DNA of 55,963 bases from Oscillospiraceae bacterium (lineage in GTDB: Bacteria > Bacillota > Clostridia > Oscillospirales > Oscillospiraceae): NCBI GenBank assembly GCA_017469795.1, contig JAFUFT010000020.1, forward strand, positions 1-55,963, read 5' to 3'. Under the pieces are notes generated by a model. That model was not told where the DNA came from, made no database searches, and worked only from the letters and a program-made list of their open reading frames with translations. This document shows, in pieces, positions 1-8,563 of this stretch. The stretch's first letter is position 1. Each line of letters opens with the position of its first letter. Both the position numbers and the translations under genes were made by a program.

Positions 1-76
1 CCTTTGTGACGCCATGTTTCAGGGAATATTCTACAATCGCTTGCTTTCTGAGCATGTCCTGTGTTATCTTATTCAT
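1..76 (-). CDS. Transposase N-terminal fragment, cut by the window edge
   Basis: The minus strand reads open from an ATG at 76 to the left edge and gives about 25 residues (MNKITQDMLRKQAIVEYSLK, then HGVTK). This resembles the helix-turn-helix start of IS3/IS481-type transposases of Clostridia, where the N-terminal helices bind the element ends. Only the N-terminus is visible, so the catalytic DDE core cannot be checked. It could also be another HTH protein. The gene is divergent from typA, with about 285 bp of non-coding sequence between them. Confidence 0.5.
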   Translation of the reverse strand, partial: MNKITQDMLRKQAIVEYSLKHGVTK

Positions 77-268
77 AGCGAATAGGGTGACACCTGCCTT
101 TCGGTTTTGTCTGAGCAACTCAACCTTAACACAGGTCACTCATATGCGCTACTTTTTTATCACTTTTGAAATATGAAAAGCTGCTTGCAGGTTTTCATGT
201 TCAAAAGTTTTTTGTCACACATCATTGTAACACCTACAATTTTCTCCCAGCAGATGCCATCCAAAACC

Positions 269-297
269 TTGCAATCGCTATTGTTCTGTGATAAAAT
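269..297 (+). promoter_or_regulatory. Sigma-A-type promoter upstream of typA
   Basis: A TTGCAA -35 box (269-274) and a TAAAAT -10 box (292-297) are separated by exactly 17 bp, close to the vegetative consensus. Transcription would start near 304, leaving a leader of about 58 nt before the TTG start of typA. The rest of 77-361 is non-coding. It is AT-rich, with nothing else I can name apart from possible IS-end sequence near 95-240. Confidence 0.6.
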
Positions 298-301
298 AAA
301 C

Positions 302-319
302 AATTGCTGTTAGCAATTT
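302..319 (+). terminator. Short hairpin in the typA leader
   Basis: AATTGCT and AGCAATT flank a 3-nt loop and are followed by five T residues. The shape is that of a small intrinsic terminator, and it sits at the predicted transcript 5' end. It could stabilise the 5' end or be a weak attenuator. It is too short and AT-rich to be sure. Confidence 0.3.
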
Positions 320-361
320 TTCCGGCGGGAAAATCTCGCCGTTTGAAGGGAGTTACCACAG

Positions 362-2194
362 TTGGTAGACGAAAAAATCAGGAACATAGCAATCATCGCC
401 CACGTTGACCACGGCAAGACCACCCTGGTGGATGAGATGCTCAAGCAGAGCGGCATCTACCGGGAGAATCAGGAGGTGGTGGACCGGGTCATGGACTCCG
501 GTGATCTGGAGCGGGAACGCGGCATTACCATTCTGGCCAAAAATACAGCCGTCACCTACGGGGACACCAAGATCAACATCGTCGATACCCCGGGCCACGC
601 CGACTTCGGCGGCGAGGTGGAGCGGATCCTCAAGATGGTCAACGGCGTCATTCTGCTGGTGGATGCGGCGGAGGGGCCCATGCCTCAGACCCGGTTCGTT
701 CTTTCCAAGGCGCTGGAGCTTGGCCATCGGGTCATCGTGGTGGTCAATAAGATCGACCGCCCCGACCAGCGGATCCTGGAGGTGGTGGACGAGGTCCTGG
801 AGCTGCTGATCGATCTGGACGCCACCGACGATCAGCTGGACAGCCCCATGCTGTTCTGCTCCGGCCGTCAGGGTACGGCCTCCTATTCCCCCGAACAGGC
901 GGGCACAGATCTCAAACCTCTGTTCGACACCATTCTCGACTATATCCCCGCGCCTGAGGCGGATGTGGATCAGCCCTTCCAGATGCTGGTCTCCTCCATC
1001 GACTACAATGAATTCGTGGGACGGATCGCCATTGGCCGCATCGAGCGGGGACAGATCCGGCAGAACGATGAGATTGTGGTGTGCAACTACCACGATCCGG
1101 AAGCGGTATCCAAAAAGCTCAAGGCGGTCTCCCTCTATGAGTTTGACGGCCTGGCCAGGGTCCCGGTGACGGAGGCCTCCGCCGGCAACATCATTGCCCT
1201 GTCCGGCATCGGCGAGATCACCATCGGCGACACCATCTGCGCGCCCACGGCGGTGGAGCCGCTGGAGTTCGTCAAGGTCTCCGCGCCCACCATGGAGATG
1301 ACCTTTACCATCAACGATTCCCCCTTCGCCGGGCGGGAGGGCAAGTACGTTACCTCCCGGCAGATCCGGGACCGTCTGATGAAGGAACTGCTGAAGGACG
1401 TGTCCCTGCGGGTCACCGAGGACGACTCCGCCACCGACGCCTTCCATGTGGCGGGCCGGGGCGAGATGCACCTCTCCATCCTCATTGAGACCATGCGCCG
1501 GGAGGGCTATGAGTTCCAGGTCTCTCCCCCGAAGGTGCTCTATCAGGAGATCGACGGCGTGCTCTGCGAGCCCATGGAGCAGCTGGTCTGCGACGTGCCG
1601 GCCGACTGTGTAGGCTCCGTCATCGAGAAGATGGGCAACCGCAAGGGCGACCTGGTGGAGATGACGCCTGTGGGCACCACCCGCATGAAGCTGACCTTCT
1701 CCGTGCCTGCCCGGGGCCTGTTCGGTTACCGCAGCGAGTTCCTGACCGATACCAAGGGCGAGGGCATCATGGCTTCCGTATTTGACTCCTATCAGCCCTT
1801 CAAGGGGGAGATCCAGCGCCGCCGCACCGGTTCCCTGGTTTCCTTTGAGACCGGCGAGTCCATCACATACGGCCTGTTCAACGCCCAGGAGCGCGGCACG
1901 CTGTTCATTGGAGCGGGTGTTCCCGTCTACGAGGGCATGATCATCGGCTCCAATCCCCGGATGGAGGACATCACCGTCAACGTCTGCAAGGCCAAGCATC
2001 TGACCAACACCCGGGCCTCCGGGTCTGACGACGCCCTGCGGCTGATCCCGCCCAAGCAGATGAGCCTGGAGCAGTGCCTGGAGTATCTGGCGGACGACGA
2101 GCTGCTGGAGGTCACGCCGAAGACCCTCCGGATGCGTAAGCGCATCCTCAATCACGCCGACCGGATGAAGGCGCTCAAGGGCGGCAAGAAATAA
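362..2194 (+). CDS. typA: Ribosome-associated translational GTPase TypA/BipA
   Basis: An elongation-factor-like GTPase that binds ribosomes and helps 50S assembly and stress adaptation. The G-domain motifs are clear: P-loop AHVDHGKTT (residues 13-21), switch I RERGITI (51-57), DTPGH (75-79) and NKID (129-132). EF-G-like domains III and V and the BipA-specific C-terminal domain follow. At 610 aa it is the normal family length. The start is TTG at 362, chosen because GGGAG lies about 8 nt upstream and the protein begins [20 protein letters not shown] as in homologues. It has its own promoter at 269-297. A 600-aa antisense frame is a codon-bias shadow. Confidence 0.97.
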   Translation: MVDEKIRNIAIIAHVDHGKTTLVDEMLKQSGIYRENQEVVDRVMDSGDLERERGITILAKNTAVTYGDTKINIVDTPGHADFGGEVERILKMVNGVILLVDAAEGPMPQTRFVLSKALELGHRVIVVVNKIDRPDQRILEVVDEVLELLIDLDATDDQLDSPMLFCSGRQGTASYSPEQAGTDLKPLFDTILDYIPAPEADVDQPFQMLVSSIDYNEFVGRIAIGRIERGQIRQNDEIVVCNYHDPEAVSKKLKAVSLYEFDGLARVPVTEASAGNIIALSGIGEITIGDTICAPTAVEPLEFVKVSAPTMEMTFTINDSPFAGREGKYVTSRQIRDRLMKELLKDVSLRVTEDDSATDAFHVAGRGEMHLSILIETMRREGYEFQVSPPKVLYQEIDGVLCEPMEQLVCDVPADCVGSVIEKMGNRKGDLVEMTPVGTTRMKLTFSVPARGLFGYRSEFLTDTKGEGIMASVFDSYQPFKGEIQRRRTGSLVSFETGESITYGLFNAQERGTLFIGAGVPVYEGMIIGSNPRMEDITVNVCKAKHLTNTRASGSDDALRLIPPKQMSLEQCLEYLADDELLEVTPKTLRMRKRILNHADRMKALKGGKK

Positions 2195-2212
2195 CTCGGA
2201 AGGAGCTTCGAA

Positions 2213-2890
2213 ATGGGTGAAATGATCGAAAAAGTCCGTCAGGAACGGCTGTCCAGCTTTGAAGGACTGGTGCTGACGGATCGTATCTACAATCTGGCCA
2301 TCGGACTGACGCTGTTGGCTGGGATTCTGCTGGATCTTGTGATTTCCTATTTTCTGGGGGACGCGATTGCCCGCTGGAGCATTGTCCCGGTGATCATCAT
2401 CTATCTGGCCGGCAGCTTCGGATGCACCATGGTGATCTACCGTTCCGCCAAACCCGTTGTGAGCTTTCTGGGTTTCATGGGACTGGCCTTCGCCATGGGA
2501 ATCCTTCTGACCTATCTGCTCACCGCCTATGATCTGGGCAGCATCCAGCTGGCCTTTACCCTCACCGGCGCGGTATTTCTGGTGATGGTGGTGCTCGCCA
2601 CCGTGTTCCCCGCATTCTTCCTGAGCATTGGAAAGTGCCTGGGGATCACCCTGCTGGTGACCATCGTCATTGAAGTGCTGGCCACATTCCTGTTCCCGGG
2701 CGCGCTGGCGATCACGGATTATGTGGTGGTGCTGATCTTCTGCGGCTATGTGGGTTTTGACTGGGCCAGAGCCCAGCAGTATCCCAAGACCCTGGACAAC
2801 GCCATCGACTGCGCGGCGGACATCTATGTGGATATCGTCAACCTGTTCATCCGCATTCTCTCCATCATTTCAAAGTCCAAGAAGGACTGA
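2213..2890 (+). CDS. Bax inhibitor-1/YccA-family membrane protein
   Basis: A 225-aa integral membrane protein with about seven hydrophobic segments after a short charged N-terminus. The C-terminus reads KTLDNAIDCAADIYVDIVNL followed by FIRIL, which matches the conserved end of the BI-1 (UPF0005) family. These proteins are pH-sensitive calcium leak channels or of uncertain function in bacteria. The gene lies 18 nt after typA with an AAGGAG site (about 2199-2206), so it may be co-transcribed with typA. The family call rests on the C-terminal motif and topology, and the physiological role here is unknown. Confidence 0.75.
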   Translation: MGEMIEKVRQERLSSFEGLVLTDRIYNLAIGLTLLAGILLDLVISYFLGDAIARWSIVPVIIIYLAGSFGCTMVIYRSAKPVVSFLGFMGLAFAMGILLTYLLTAYDLGSIQLAFTLTGAVFLVMVVLATVFPAFFLSIGKCLGITLLVTIVIEVLATFLFPGALAITDYVVVLIFCGYVGFDWARAQQYPKTLDNAIDCAADIYVDIVNLFIRILSIISKSKKD

Positions 2891-2913
2891 CCGTCCGGAA
2901 AGGAGATCCTGCC

Positions 2914-4245
2914 ATGCTGCCTGCAGCGTTTCTTTCCCGTATGGAACGGCAATTGGGAGATGAATATGCGGACTTTCTCCGCGCCTACGACCGGCCCCTT
3001 CAGAAGGGCCTGCGGCTGGGCCGGAAGGCGGAGGGCCACAGCCTCTCCCTGCCCTTTGGACTAAGCCCGGTTCCCTGGGCGGAAAACGGATTTATCTACG
3101 ATCCCGAGACCCGGCCAGGCAAACACCCCTACCATGAGGCAGGGGTGTATTACTTGCAGGAACCATCGGCCATGGCGCCGGCAGCCATGCTGGGAGCCCG
3201 CCCTGGAGAGCGGGTCCTGGATCTGTGCGCTGCCCCCGGCGGGAAATCCACGCAGATCGCTGCGGCCATGGGGGATACCGGTCTTCTGGTCGCCAACGAG
3301 ATCCACCCGAAGCGGGCGAAGATCCTGTCCCGTAATATTGAGCGCATGGGCATTTCCAACGCGCTGGTGCTCAACATGCATCCCCGGGATCTGGAACGGC
3401 AGTTCCCGGAATTCTTCGATCGGATCATGGTGGATGCGCCTTGCTCCGGCGAGGGTATGTTCCGGAAGGAAGAGGCAGCCGTCAACGACTGGAGCGAGGA
3501 GACCGTGGCCATGTGTGCCGCCCGGCAGAAGGAGATCCTGCGGTCTGCTGCGGCCATGCTGCGGCCCGGAGGGGTGCTGTGCTATTCCACCTGCACTTTT
3601 GCGCCGGCAGAGGATGAGGGCGTCATGGCGTGGATGCTGTCGGAGTTCTCGGAGTTTTCGCCGGTGGAGATCGAGGCGCCCTGGTTCGACCCGGCTCGGC
3701 CGGAATGGTCGGAGCCCAAGGATGAACGGGTCCGGGCCGGATTCCGGCTCTGGCCCCACAAACTGGAGGGGGAGGGCCATTTCCTGATGCTCCTCCGAAA
3801 AGCGGGGGACGGCGGCGAGAATCCGCCGGATCCGACGATAGGACTTCCGATGCCACGGGAGCTGGACGGGTTCCGAAAGGAACTGGAGATCACGCTGCCG
3901 GAGGGGCGGCTGATCCAGTTCGGGCAGTCCATCTGCCTGGTGCCGCCGGATTGTCCGGATCTCAGGGGGCTGAAGGTGCTGCGTCCCGGACTGGAGCTGG
4001 GGACGATCAAAAAGGGACGGTTTGAACCGGCCCATGCGCTGGCCCTGTGGCTCAGGTCCTGCGGACGGACGCTGGATCTGCCTTCCGATTCGGACGCAGT
4101 TCTCCGGTATCTCCATGGAGAAGTGATTCCGGGCGCACAGAACGGATGGACGCTGATCACGGTGGACAGGATCAGCCTCGGCTGGGCCAAGGGCTCCGGC
4201 GGACAGATGAAAAACCATTTCCCCAAGGGGATCCGATGGGTATAA
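2914..4245 (+). CDS. RsmB/RsmF-type 16S rRNA cytosine-C5 methyltransferase
   Basis: A SAM-dependent rRNA m5C methyltransferase of the NOL1/NOP2/Sun group. The SAM site DLCAAPGGKSTQ lies near residue 101. The catalytic motif DAPCSGEGMFRK (near 175) carries the PC cysteine, and STCTFAPAED (near 228) carries the second catalytic cysteine. The C-terminal part, ending GWTLITVDRISLGWAKGSGG, matches the RsmF-type accessory domain that binds RNA. The length of 443 aa is typical. GGAAAGGAG precedes the ATG by about 7 nt. The gene is 23 nt after the BI-1 gene and ends at a strong terminator, so it probably closes the typA transcription unit. Confidence 0.92.
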   Translation: MLPAAFLSRMERQLGDEYADFLRAYDRPLQKGLRLGRKAEGHSLSLPFGLSPVPWAENGFIYDPETRPGKHPYHEAGVYYLQEPSAMAPAAMLGARPGERVLDLCAAPGGKSTQIAAAMGDTGLLVANEIHPKRAKILSRNIERMGISNALVLNMHPRDLERQFPEFFDRIMVDAPCSGEGMFRKEEAAVNDWSEETVAMCAARQKEILRSAAAMLRPGGVLCYSTCTFAPAEDEGVMAWMLSEFSEFSPVEIEAPWFDPARPEWSEPKDERVRAGFRLWPHKLEGEGHFLMLLRKAGDGGENPPDPTIGLPMPRELDGFRKELEITLPEGRLIQFGQSICLVPPDCPDLRGLKVLRPGLELGTIKKGRFEPAHALALWLRSCGRTLDLPSDSDAVLRYLHGEVIPGAQNGWTLITVDRISLGWAKGSGGQMKNHFPKGIRWV

Positions 4246-4249
4246 AGTT

Positions 4250-4284
4250 AAACCCTCCCGCAGCGGCACGCTGCGGGAGGGTTT
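4250..4284. terminator. Bidirectional intrinsic terminator
   Basis: A perfect 16-bp stem (AAACCCTCCCGCAGCG and its complement) with a 3-nt loop. It lies 4 nt after the methyltransferase stop and 6 nt beyond the stop of the convergent SLH gene. The stem ends in TTT on both strands, so it can serve both genes. Confidence 0.85.
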
Positions 4285-4290
4285 CCTCTG

Positions 4291-5868
4291 TTACAGACCG
4301 TAGGTGGAGATGGTACGAACGATTAGCGTGGTCATCTGTTCCCGGGTGATGGAATCTTTCGGGGAGAGGGTATGGCTGGAGGTTCCGTTCATAAGCCCTT
4401 TGGCAACAGCCCAGCGCATGGGCGTTTTGGCAAAGTTGGAGACCGTCCCGGCGTCGGAAAAACGGCTGAGGTTGTCCTGGGCCGAGACATCCTTGTGCAG
4501 ATACTGCAGATAGCGGTACAGGATGGTGACCATCTGTTCCCGGGTGGCGATCTTTTCGGGGGCGAAGCGGTTGTTCCCGATCCCGAGCACGATGCCATTT
4601 GCTGCGGCCCAGTCCACGGCCTTGGTGAAATACCGGCCGGAGGCCACGTCGGAGAAGCCGGCGCTGCTGCATTCCGGAGATCCCTCCATCCGCCAGAGCA
4701 CTGTGACCAGCATCCCGCGGCTGACCTCCAGTTGGGGCTCAAATTTGCCGTTGCCGGTGCCCTGCACCAATCCCAGCCTGGTGGCAGTCTGGATGCTGTC
4801 ATAGCTCCAGCGGCCCTGGGGCACGTCGGAATAGAATGGCACGTCCTGCTCCGGTTCAGAGCTGGGGACGTAATCCGCCGCACTGATGGGGTGGGCAGAC
4901 TGGAAAGAGAGGGCGGAATACTCGGCGGTAGCGGTGTGCATGCCGCCGTTAAAATGATCTGAACCCAGCAGGTACCACTCCCGGCCGCTTGGGGTGCTCG
5001 AATCCCAGGTGGCATCCACGTTGTACCATTTGCCGTTCAGCTTGACGATGTTCCAGGCATGATTGGTGCTGGTGACGATCCGTACGGGAAGCCCCGCCTT
5101 TTTGCATAGCGCATAGAACAGAGCCGCATATCCCTGACAGACGGCTTTGCCGTTGACCTCTGCGCCGTAGGCGGTGAAGATCAGATAATCCTTGCCGGGC
5201 TGGGTAGAATCGTAAATGGCCGCCAGACCTTCGTTGTCATAGCTGACATGGGAGGTGATGTAGTCATAGATCGCGGCATAGGCCGCTTCACCGGACAGCT
5301 TGCCGAGTCCCAACTCCGACTGAAGAGCAGTGACGCGGGATTGCAGGGTCCGCTCCTGTTCCAGCGTGGTGTAGTACCGGAGATTGACGCGGAACGTGTA
5401 CTGATCGCCGTCGTTGGCAATCAGATGCCAGTCATATCCGGACCAGCTCCAGCGGAGATAATCTCCGTCATAGGGGCCGGTCGAAAGGCGTTCGCTGTAG
5501 ACCATGGGAAAAAAGTCCACACAAAACCAGTTTTTTGTGGAAGAGGCGGACCAGAAATCAGGCACGCTGATATTGAGATCCACGGTACTCTGCCGGTTCA
5601 TCATGGCCGTCCGCAGCTGGTTGGCGGCGGTCTCGGGAGAGACGTAGGCTACAGCCTGGACGGAGGCATCTGCCGATCCTCCGACGGATGCGGACCTGGC
5701 AAGCCGTCTGCCCGCGGCGACGTCGTTGTCGTCCGGAGCAGGGTAATTCACATACAGAGGATTGACCACGCTGCCGGACGTTACCGCCGAAGTTTCCGCA
5801 AAAGCCGGTACGGTCAGGCTGAAGAGCATGGCAAGTATCAGGATCAGGCTGATCCAGCGCCTGTTCAT
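4291..5868 (-). CDS. Secreted transglutaminase-like protein with SLH domains
   Basis: A 525-aa exported protein. A classical signal peptide (MNRRWISLILILAMLFSLTV, then PAFAE) is followed by a region of unknown fold. A transglutaminase-like domain sits near 225-300, with catalytic Cys in GKAVCQGYAALFYALC, His in TSTNHAWNIV and Asp in WYNVDATWDS. About three S-layer homology repeats complete it (near 345-525, for example FSDVASGRYFTKAVDWAAAN). SLH repeats anchor proteins to pyruvylated secondary cell-wall polymer, so the enzyme probably acts at the envelope as a protease or cross-linker. The gene stands alone between two terminators. The substrate is unknown. Confidence 0.88.
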   Translation of the reverse strand: MNRRWISLILILAMLFSLTVPAFAETSAVTSGSVVNPLYVNYPAPDDNDVAAGRRLARSASVGGSADASVQAVAYVSPETAANQLRTAMMNRQSTVDLNISVPDFWSASSTKNWFCVDFFPMVYSERLSTGPYDGDYLRWSWSGYDWHLIANDGDQYTFRVNLRYYTTLEQERTLQSRVTALQSELGLGKLSGEAAYAAIYDYITSHVSYDNEGLAAIYDSTQPGKDYLIFTAYGAEVNGKAVCQGYAALFYALCKKAGLPVRIVTSTNHAWNIVKLNGKWYNVDATWDSSTPSGREWYLLGSDHFNGGMHTATAEYSALSFQSAHPISAADYVPSSEPEQDVPFYSDVPQGRWSYDSIQTATRLGLVQGTGNGKFEPQLEVSRGMLVTVLWRMEGSPECSSAGFSDVASGRYFTKAVDWAAANGIVLGIGNNRFAPEKIATREQMVTILYRYLQYLHKDVSAQDNLSRFSDAGTVSNFAKTPMRWAVAKGLMNGTSSHTLSPKDSITREQMTTLIVRTISTYGL

Positions 5869-5940
5869 AGGAATCCCTCCTGTTCTTGGGTCATTGTAAC
5901 CGATTTGTCACCGCTTGTCAATTCCTGCGGACACGAAAAA

Positions 5941-5965
5941 GCAGGGCAGCGGTTTGCTGCCCTGC
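5941..5965 (-). terminator. Terminator of the coaC-flavodoxin unit
   Basis: A 10-bp perfect stem (GCAGGGCAGC / GCTGCCCTGC) with a 5-nt loop, followed on the minus strand by TTTTT. It lies 14 nt after the flavodoxin stop codon. Confidence 0.85.
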
Positions 5966-5979
5966 CGGGAAACGGATGA

Positions 5980-6483
5980 TCAGGCAAAGAGCTCCAGCGC
6001 CTTGGCGGCAAAGCGGGTGCCGTAGGTCTGGAACAGCTCGGCCGCGGCCTCCTCCTGATCCTTCAGGCACACGGGGCCCAGGTGGATAAAGGGCAGTCCC
6101 TTGGAGACACCGGAGGAATAGATCACGGTGCCCTTCACAAGCAGCTGCGTCAGAACGGACTGGATGGCGACATCGGCACCGCCCTGCAGGAAGTTGGCGG
6201 TGGCATAGGCGCCGCAGAGCTTGTCGGCAAGCTTGCAGGGGCAGGTGTCCAGCCAGGTCTTGAGCTGGTTGGCCTCGGCGGCGTAATAGTCGGGCGTGCC
6301 GACGATCACAGCGGCGGAGTCGTTGACGAACGCGATGTTCTCCTCATTGTAGGCGGTCAGCTCCGTGATGGGGAACAGGCCCACTTCGATGTCCGCGGAA
6401 GCGGCGGCGATGCCCTTCTTGATCTCTTCCGCCATCTTGGCCGTGCGGCCGGTGGAGGAGAAGTACACGATGGAAATTTTCAT
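5980..6483 (-). CDS. Flavodoxin-family protein
   Basis: A 167-aa FMN-binding electron carrier or NAD(P)H-dependent oxidoreductase. The N-terminus MKISIVYFSSTGRTAKMAEE has the flavodoxin phosphate-binding loop (SSTGRT, residues 9-14). AVIVGTPDYYA (near 78-88) is the second FMN-contacting loop, and CGAYATANFLQGGADVA is typical of the WrbA/flavodoxin-like group. It follows coaC at 19 nt on the same strand, with an AGGAGG site before the ATG, so the two are probably one operon. Its redox partner is not visible. Confidence 0.85.
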   Translation of the reverse strand: MKISIVYFSSTGRTAKMAEEIKKGIAAASADIEVGLFPITELTAYNEENIAFVNDSAAVIVGTPDYYAAEANQLKTWLDTCPCKLADKLCGAYATANFLQGGADVAIQSVLTQLLVKGTVIYSSGVSKGLPFIHLGPVCLKDQEEAAAELFQTYGTRFAAKALELFA

Positions 6484-6502
6484 GATATAAGTACCTCCTT
6501 GA

Positions 6503-7057
6503 TTACTTGTTTCCGATCAGATCCACAAGGTAGTCGGCGATCTCCTCTGCGGAGGCCAGCTCGCCGGTGCCCTTGCCGCCGTAGGCAAGGACGCCCTCAT
6601 GGGGCTCGATGAACTTATACTGGCCAAGGTCCTTGAGCTTCTGCATATTCATCTGCATGATGGGATTGGTGTACATGGCGTCGTTCATGGCAGGCGCGAT
6701 CACCACGGGCGCGCGGGTGGCCATCACGGTGGTGGTGAGCATGTCGTCCGCAATGCCGTTTGCGATCTTGCCGATGACGTTGGCGGTGCAGGGTGCGATC
6801 AGGAACGCGTCGGCCTTCTTCGCCAGGGAAATATGCTCTACGCTCCAGACGGCGGGCTCCTTGAACATATCCCGGGTGACAATGTTCCGGGACAGGGTGC
6901 GGATGGTCTGCTCGGTGATAAAGGTCTCCGAGTTCTTGGTCATGATCACGTCCACGTTTGCGTGGAGGTCGATGACCAGCTTGTTGAGGATCAGGCACGC
7001 CTTCCAGGCGGCAATACCGCCGGTGACGCCCATGACGATGTTCTTTCCGGTGAGCAT
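6503..7057 (-). CDS. coaC: Phosphopantothenoylcysteine decarboxylase-type flavoprotein
   Basis: A 184-aa HFCD-family flavoprotein expected to decarboxylate 4'-phosphopantothenoylcysteine in coenzyme A synthesis. Visible motifs are MGVTGGIAAWKAC (FMN phosphate site, near 9-21), the active-site histidine in SVEHISLAKKAD (near 72), and the substrate-recognition PAMNDAMY (near 126-133). The C-terminal CoaB synthetase domain is absent, so this is a stand-alone CoaC rather than the common CoaBC fusion. Another HFCD enzyme such as a lantibiotic or UbiX-type decarboxylase is less likely given PAMN. It leads the unit with the flavodoxin gene. Confidence 0.8.
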   Translation of the reverse strand: MLTGKNIVMGVTGGIAAWKACLILNKLVIDLHANVDVIMTKNSETFITEQTIRTLSRNIVTRDMFKEPAVWSVEHISLAKKADAFLIAPCTANVIGKIANGIADDMLTTTVMATRAPVVIAPAMNDAMYTNPIMQMNMQKLKDLGQYKFIEPHEGVLAYGGKGTGELASAEEIADYLVDLIGNK

Positions 7058-7132
7058 AGTTGATTCATCCTTCCTTGTAATCTTCTTTCCTTACTATACC
7101 ATAAATTCCGGAAAAGAAAAGGGTTTTTCCGA

Positions 7133-7816
7133 TTATCTGCGGAAATTTCCGTAAACTGCGCCAGGTTCCAGGGAACGTCCCCGCAGGGCGGAGAGCTCGC
7201 TGACGGTCACAAAGCGGAATCCCTTCGTCTGCAGATCATCCACCAGGCGCAGGGCGGCCTGGACGGAGCTGTCCGACATGTCGTGCATGAGAATGATATC
7301 CCCGTCGCTGACGCTGCGGCCCATGGCGGAGAGCACCGCGTCCGCGTCCCTTGCAGCCCAGTCTCGGGTGTCCACGGACCAGAGGATCACGCTGAGCCCC
7401 TCCGCCTCCGCCGCCTCCAGAACCGCACCGTTGTACGCGCCGCCGGGAGGACGCAGCAGCGTGGGCCGGACGCCGGCGGAGGTTTCGATGGCCCGGACGG
7501 TATCTGAAAGATCCCGGCGCAGATCTCCGGGGGACAGCTTTGTCAGGTTCGCGTGGACCGTGGAGTGAACGCCCAGCTCATGTCCCTCCACCAGATAGCG
7601 GGGAAGCGGCGCAGGGTACTGCTCCATCCGGTAGCCGCAGAGGAAAAACGTGGCATGGGCGTCCCGTTCCCTGAGACCGTCCAGCAGCCGCATCGTGATG
7701 GGCCCGGAGGGGCCGTCGTCGAAGGTGAGAGCCACGTATTCCGCCGGGGTATCCTCCGCACTCACCGGAAGACACAGCCAGAGGGCCGCAAGCAGACAGC
7801 ATAAGATTCTTTTCAT
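7133..7816 (-). CDS. Secreted polysaccharide deacetylase (NodB domain)
   Basis: A carbohydrate esterase family 4-type deacetylase acting on peptidoglycan or another surface glycan. After the signal peptide (MKRILCCLLAALWLCLPVSA) come motif 1 TFDDGPSGPIT with the catalytic and metal-binding Asp pair, motif 2 HSTVHANLT with the two metal-binding His, RPPGGAYN (motif 3), WSVDTRDW (motif 4) and ILMHDMSDSS (motif 5). An upstream in-frame ATG at 7855 was rejected because the 13 extra residues are encoded inside a terminator hairpin and would hide the signal peptide. The ATG at 7816 is preferred. The length of 227 aa is usual for a minimal enzyme. Confidence 0.9.
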   Translation of the reverse strand: MKRILCCLLAALWLCLPVSAEDTPAEYVALTFDDGPSGPITMRLLDGLRERDAHATFFLCGYRMEQYPAPLPRYLVEGHELGVHSTVHANLTKLSPGDLRRDLSDTVRAIETSAGVRPTLLRPPGGAYNGAVLEAAEAEGLSVILWSVDTRDWAARDADAVLSAMGRSVSDGDIILMHDMSDSSVQAALRLVDDLQTKGFRFVTVSELSALRGRSLEPGAVYGNFRR

Positions 7817-7821
7817 AAAAA

Positions 7822-7852
7822 CGCACCCCGTTTCGTCAGAAAACAGGGTGCG
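7822..7852 (-). terminator. Intrinsic terminator between two minus-strand genes
   Basis: CGCACCC pairs with GGGTGCG, extended by GTTT/AAAC, with A/T runs on both sides. On the minus strand the stem is followed by TTTTTA directly before the deacetylase ATG. It should terminate the 7874-8458 gene. Confidence 0.75.
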
Positions 7853-7873
7853 CATTTTTTCAATCCTTATGCG

Positions 7874-8458
7874 TCAGAAGAGGAATCCGTATTTCGTTTT
7901 GTAATCCTCGTCCGGTTTGGGAACGGCGCCCAGCTCCTGCCGCAGCGCCTCCAGATCCACGTTCTGGATATCCTCGCTCATGCAGGTCTGGGAGGCCAGC
8001 AGACCGCCGCCTGCTTTGTCCTTATCCGTGCCGTAGGCGCTTGAGGCCATGGTGGCGGTGTAGATCATCTCCGCCATGCAGTGGGCCACGATCTCTGCGG
8101 GGGAATAGGCGGCCGCCGTCTCCGGATCCACGTCCAGACCCACCAGAATGGGCGCCGGCTTGAGGCCGATGGCGTAGCCCTCCTCGTCTCCCGGAATGAA
8201 GCCGTAGACCTGCAGGCTGGGACCGGACTCCGTCTCCTCCTCGTCGCCGTCTCCGAAATAGAAATCCCAGAGCGGCTCCTCCTCCACAAAGCGGATGGTC
8301 ATGCGCTTCGTATTCTCCTGAGGCTCCGCCTGAAACAGATCCCGGAAGATGTTCTCATAGGCCTCCCGATACCCTGCCAGATCGCCGCTGCCAGCGTTCA
8401 GCAGCGCCCAGATCTCCTCAAAGCGCACCTGATCGATAAAATCCTTTAAAATCGCCAC
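7874..8458 (-). CDS. Conserved hypothetical protein, acidic
   Basis: A 194-aa cytoplasmic protein with no signal peptide or membrane segment. The N-terminus (MAILKDFIDQVRFEEIWALL) looks helical, and the middle is strongly acidic (YFGDGDEEETESG). I cannot assign a function with confidence. It resembles clostridial DUF proteins of about 190 aa with an early FDEIxxxL-type helix. It is transcribed alone, divergent from the M20 peptidase and closed by the 7822-7852 terminator. Confidence 0.7.
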   Translation of the reverse strand: MAILKDFIDQVRFEEIWALLNAGSGDLAGYREAYENIFRDLFQAEPQENTKRMTIRFVEEEPLWDFYFGDGDEEETESGPSLQVYGFIPGDEEGYAIGLKPAPILVGLDVDPETAAAYSPAEIVAHCMAEMIYTATMASSAYGTDKDKAGGGLLASQTCMSEDIQNVDLEALRQELGAVPKPDEDYKTKYGFLF

Positions 8459-8563
8459 AATGGGTTCCTCCCAATCTCATTTGCAGATACTATAACATGA
8501 TTTGACCCCGGTGTCAAAATGATGTAAGATAATCCATGGTATTTTATGCACGGAGGGATGGAT

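Noticed and set aside
353..2155. A 600-aa open frame antisense to typA, and similar long antisense frames at 3061-4269, 15211-16725, 25967-27292 and 27402-28778
   Set aside because: They mirror GC-rich codon usage of clear genes on the other strand, lack ribosome sites and show no recognisable domain.
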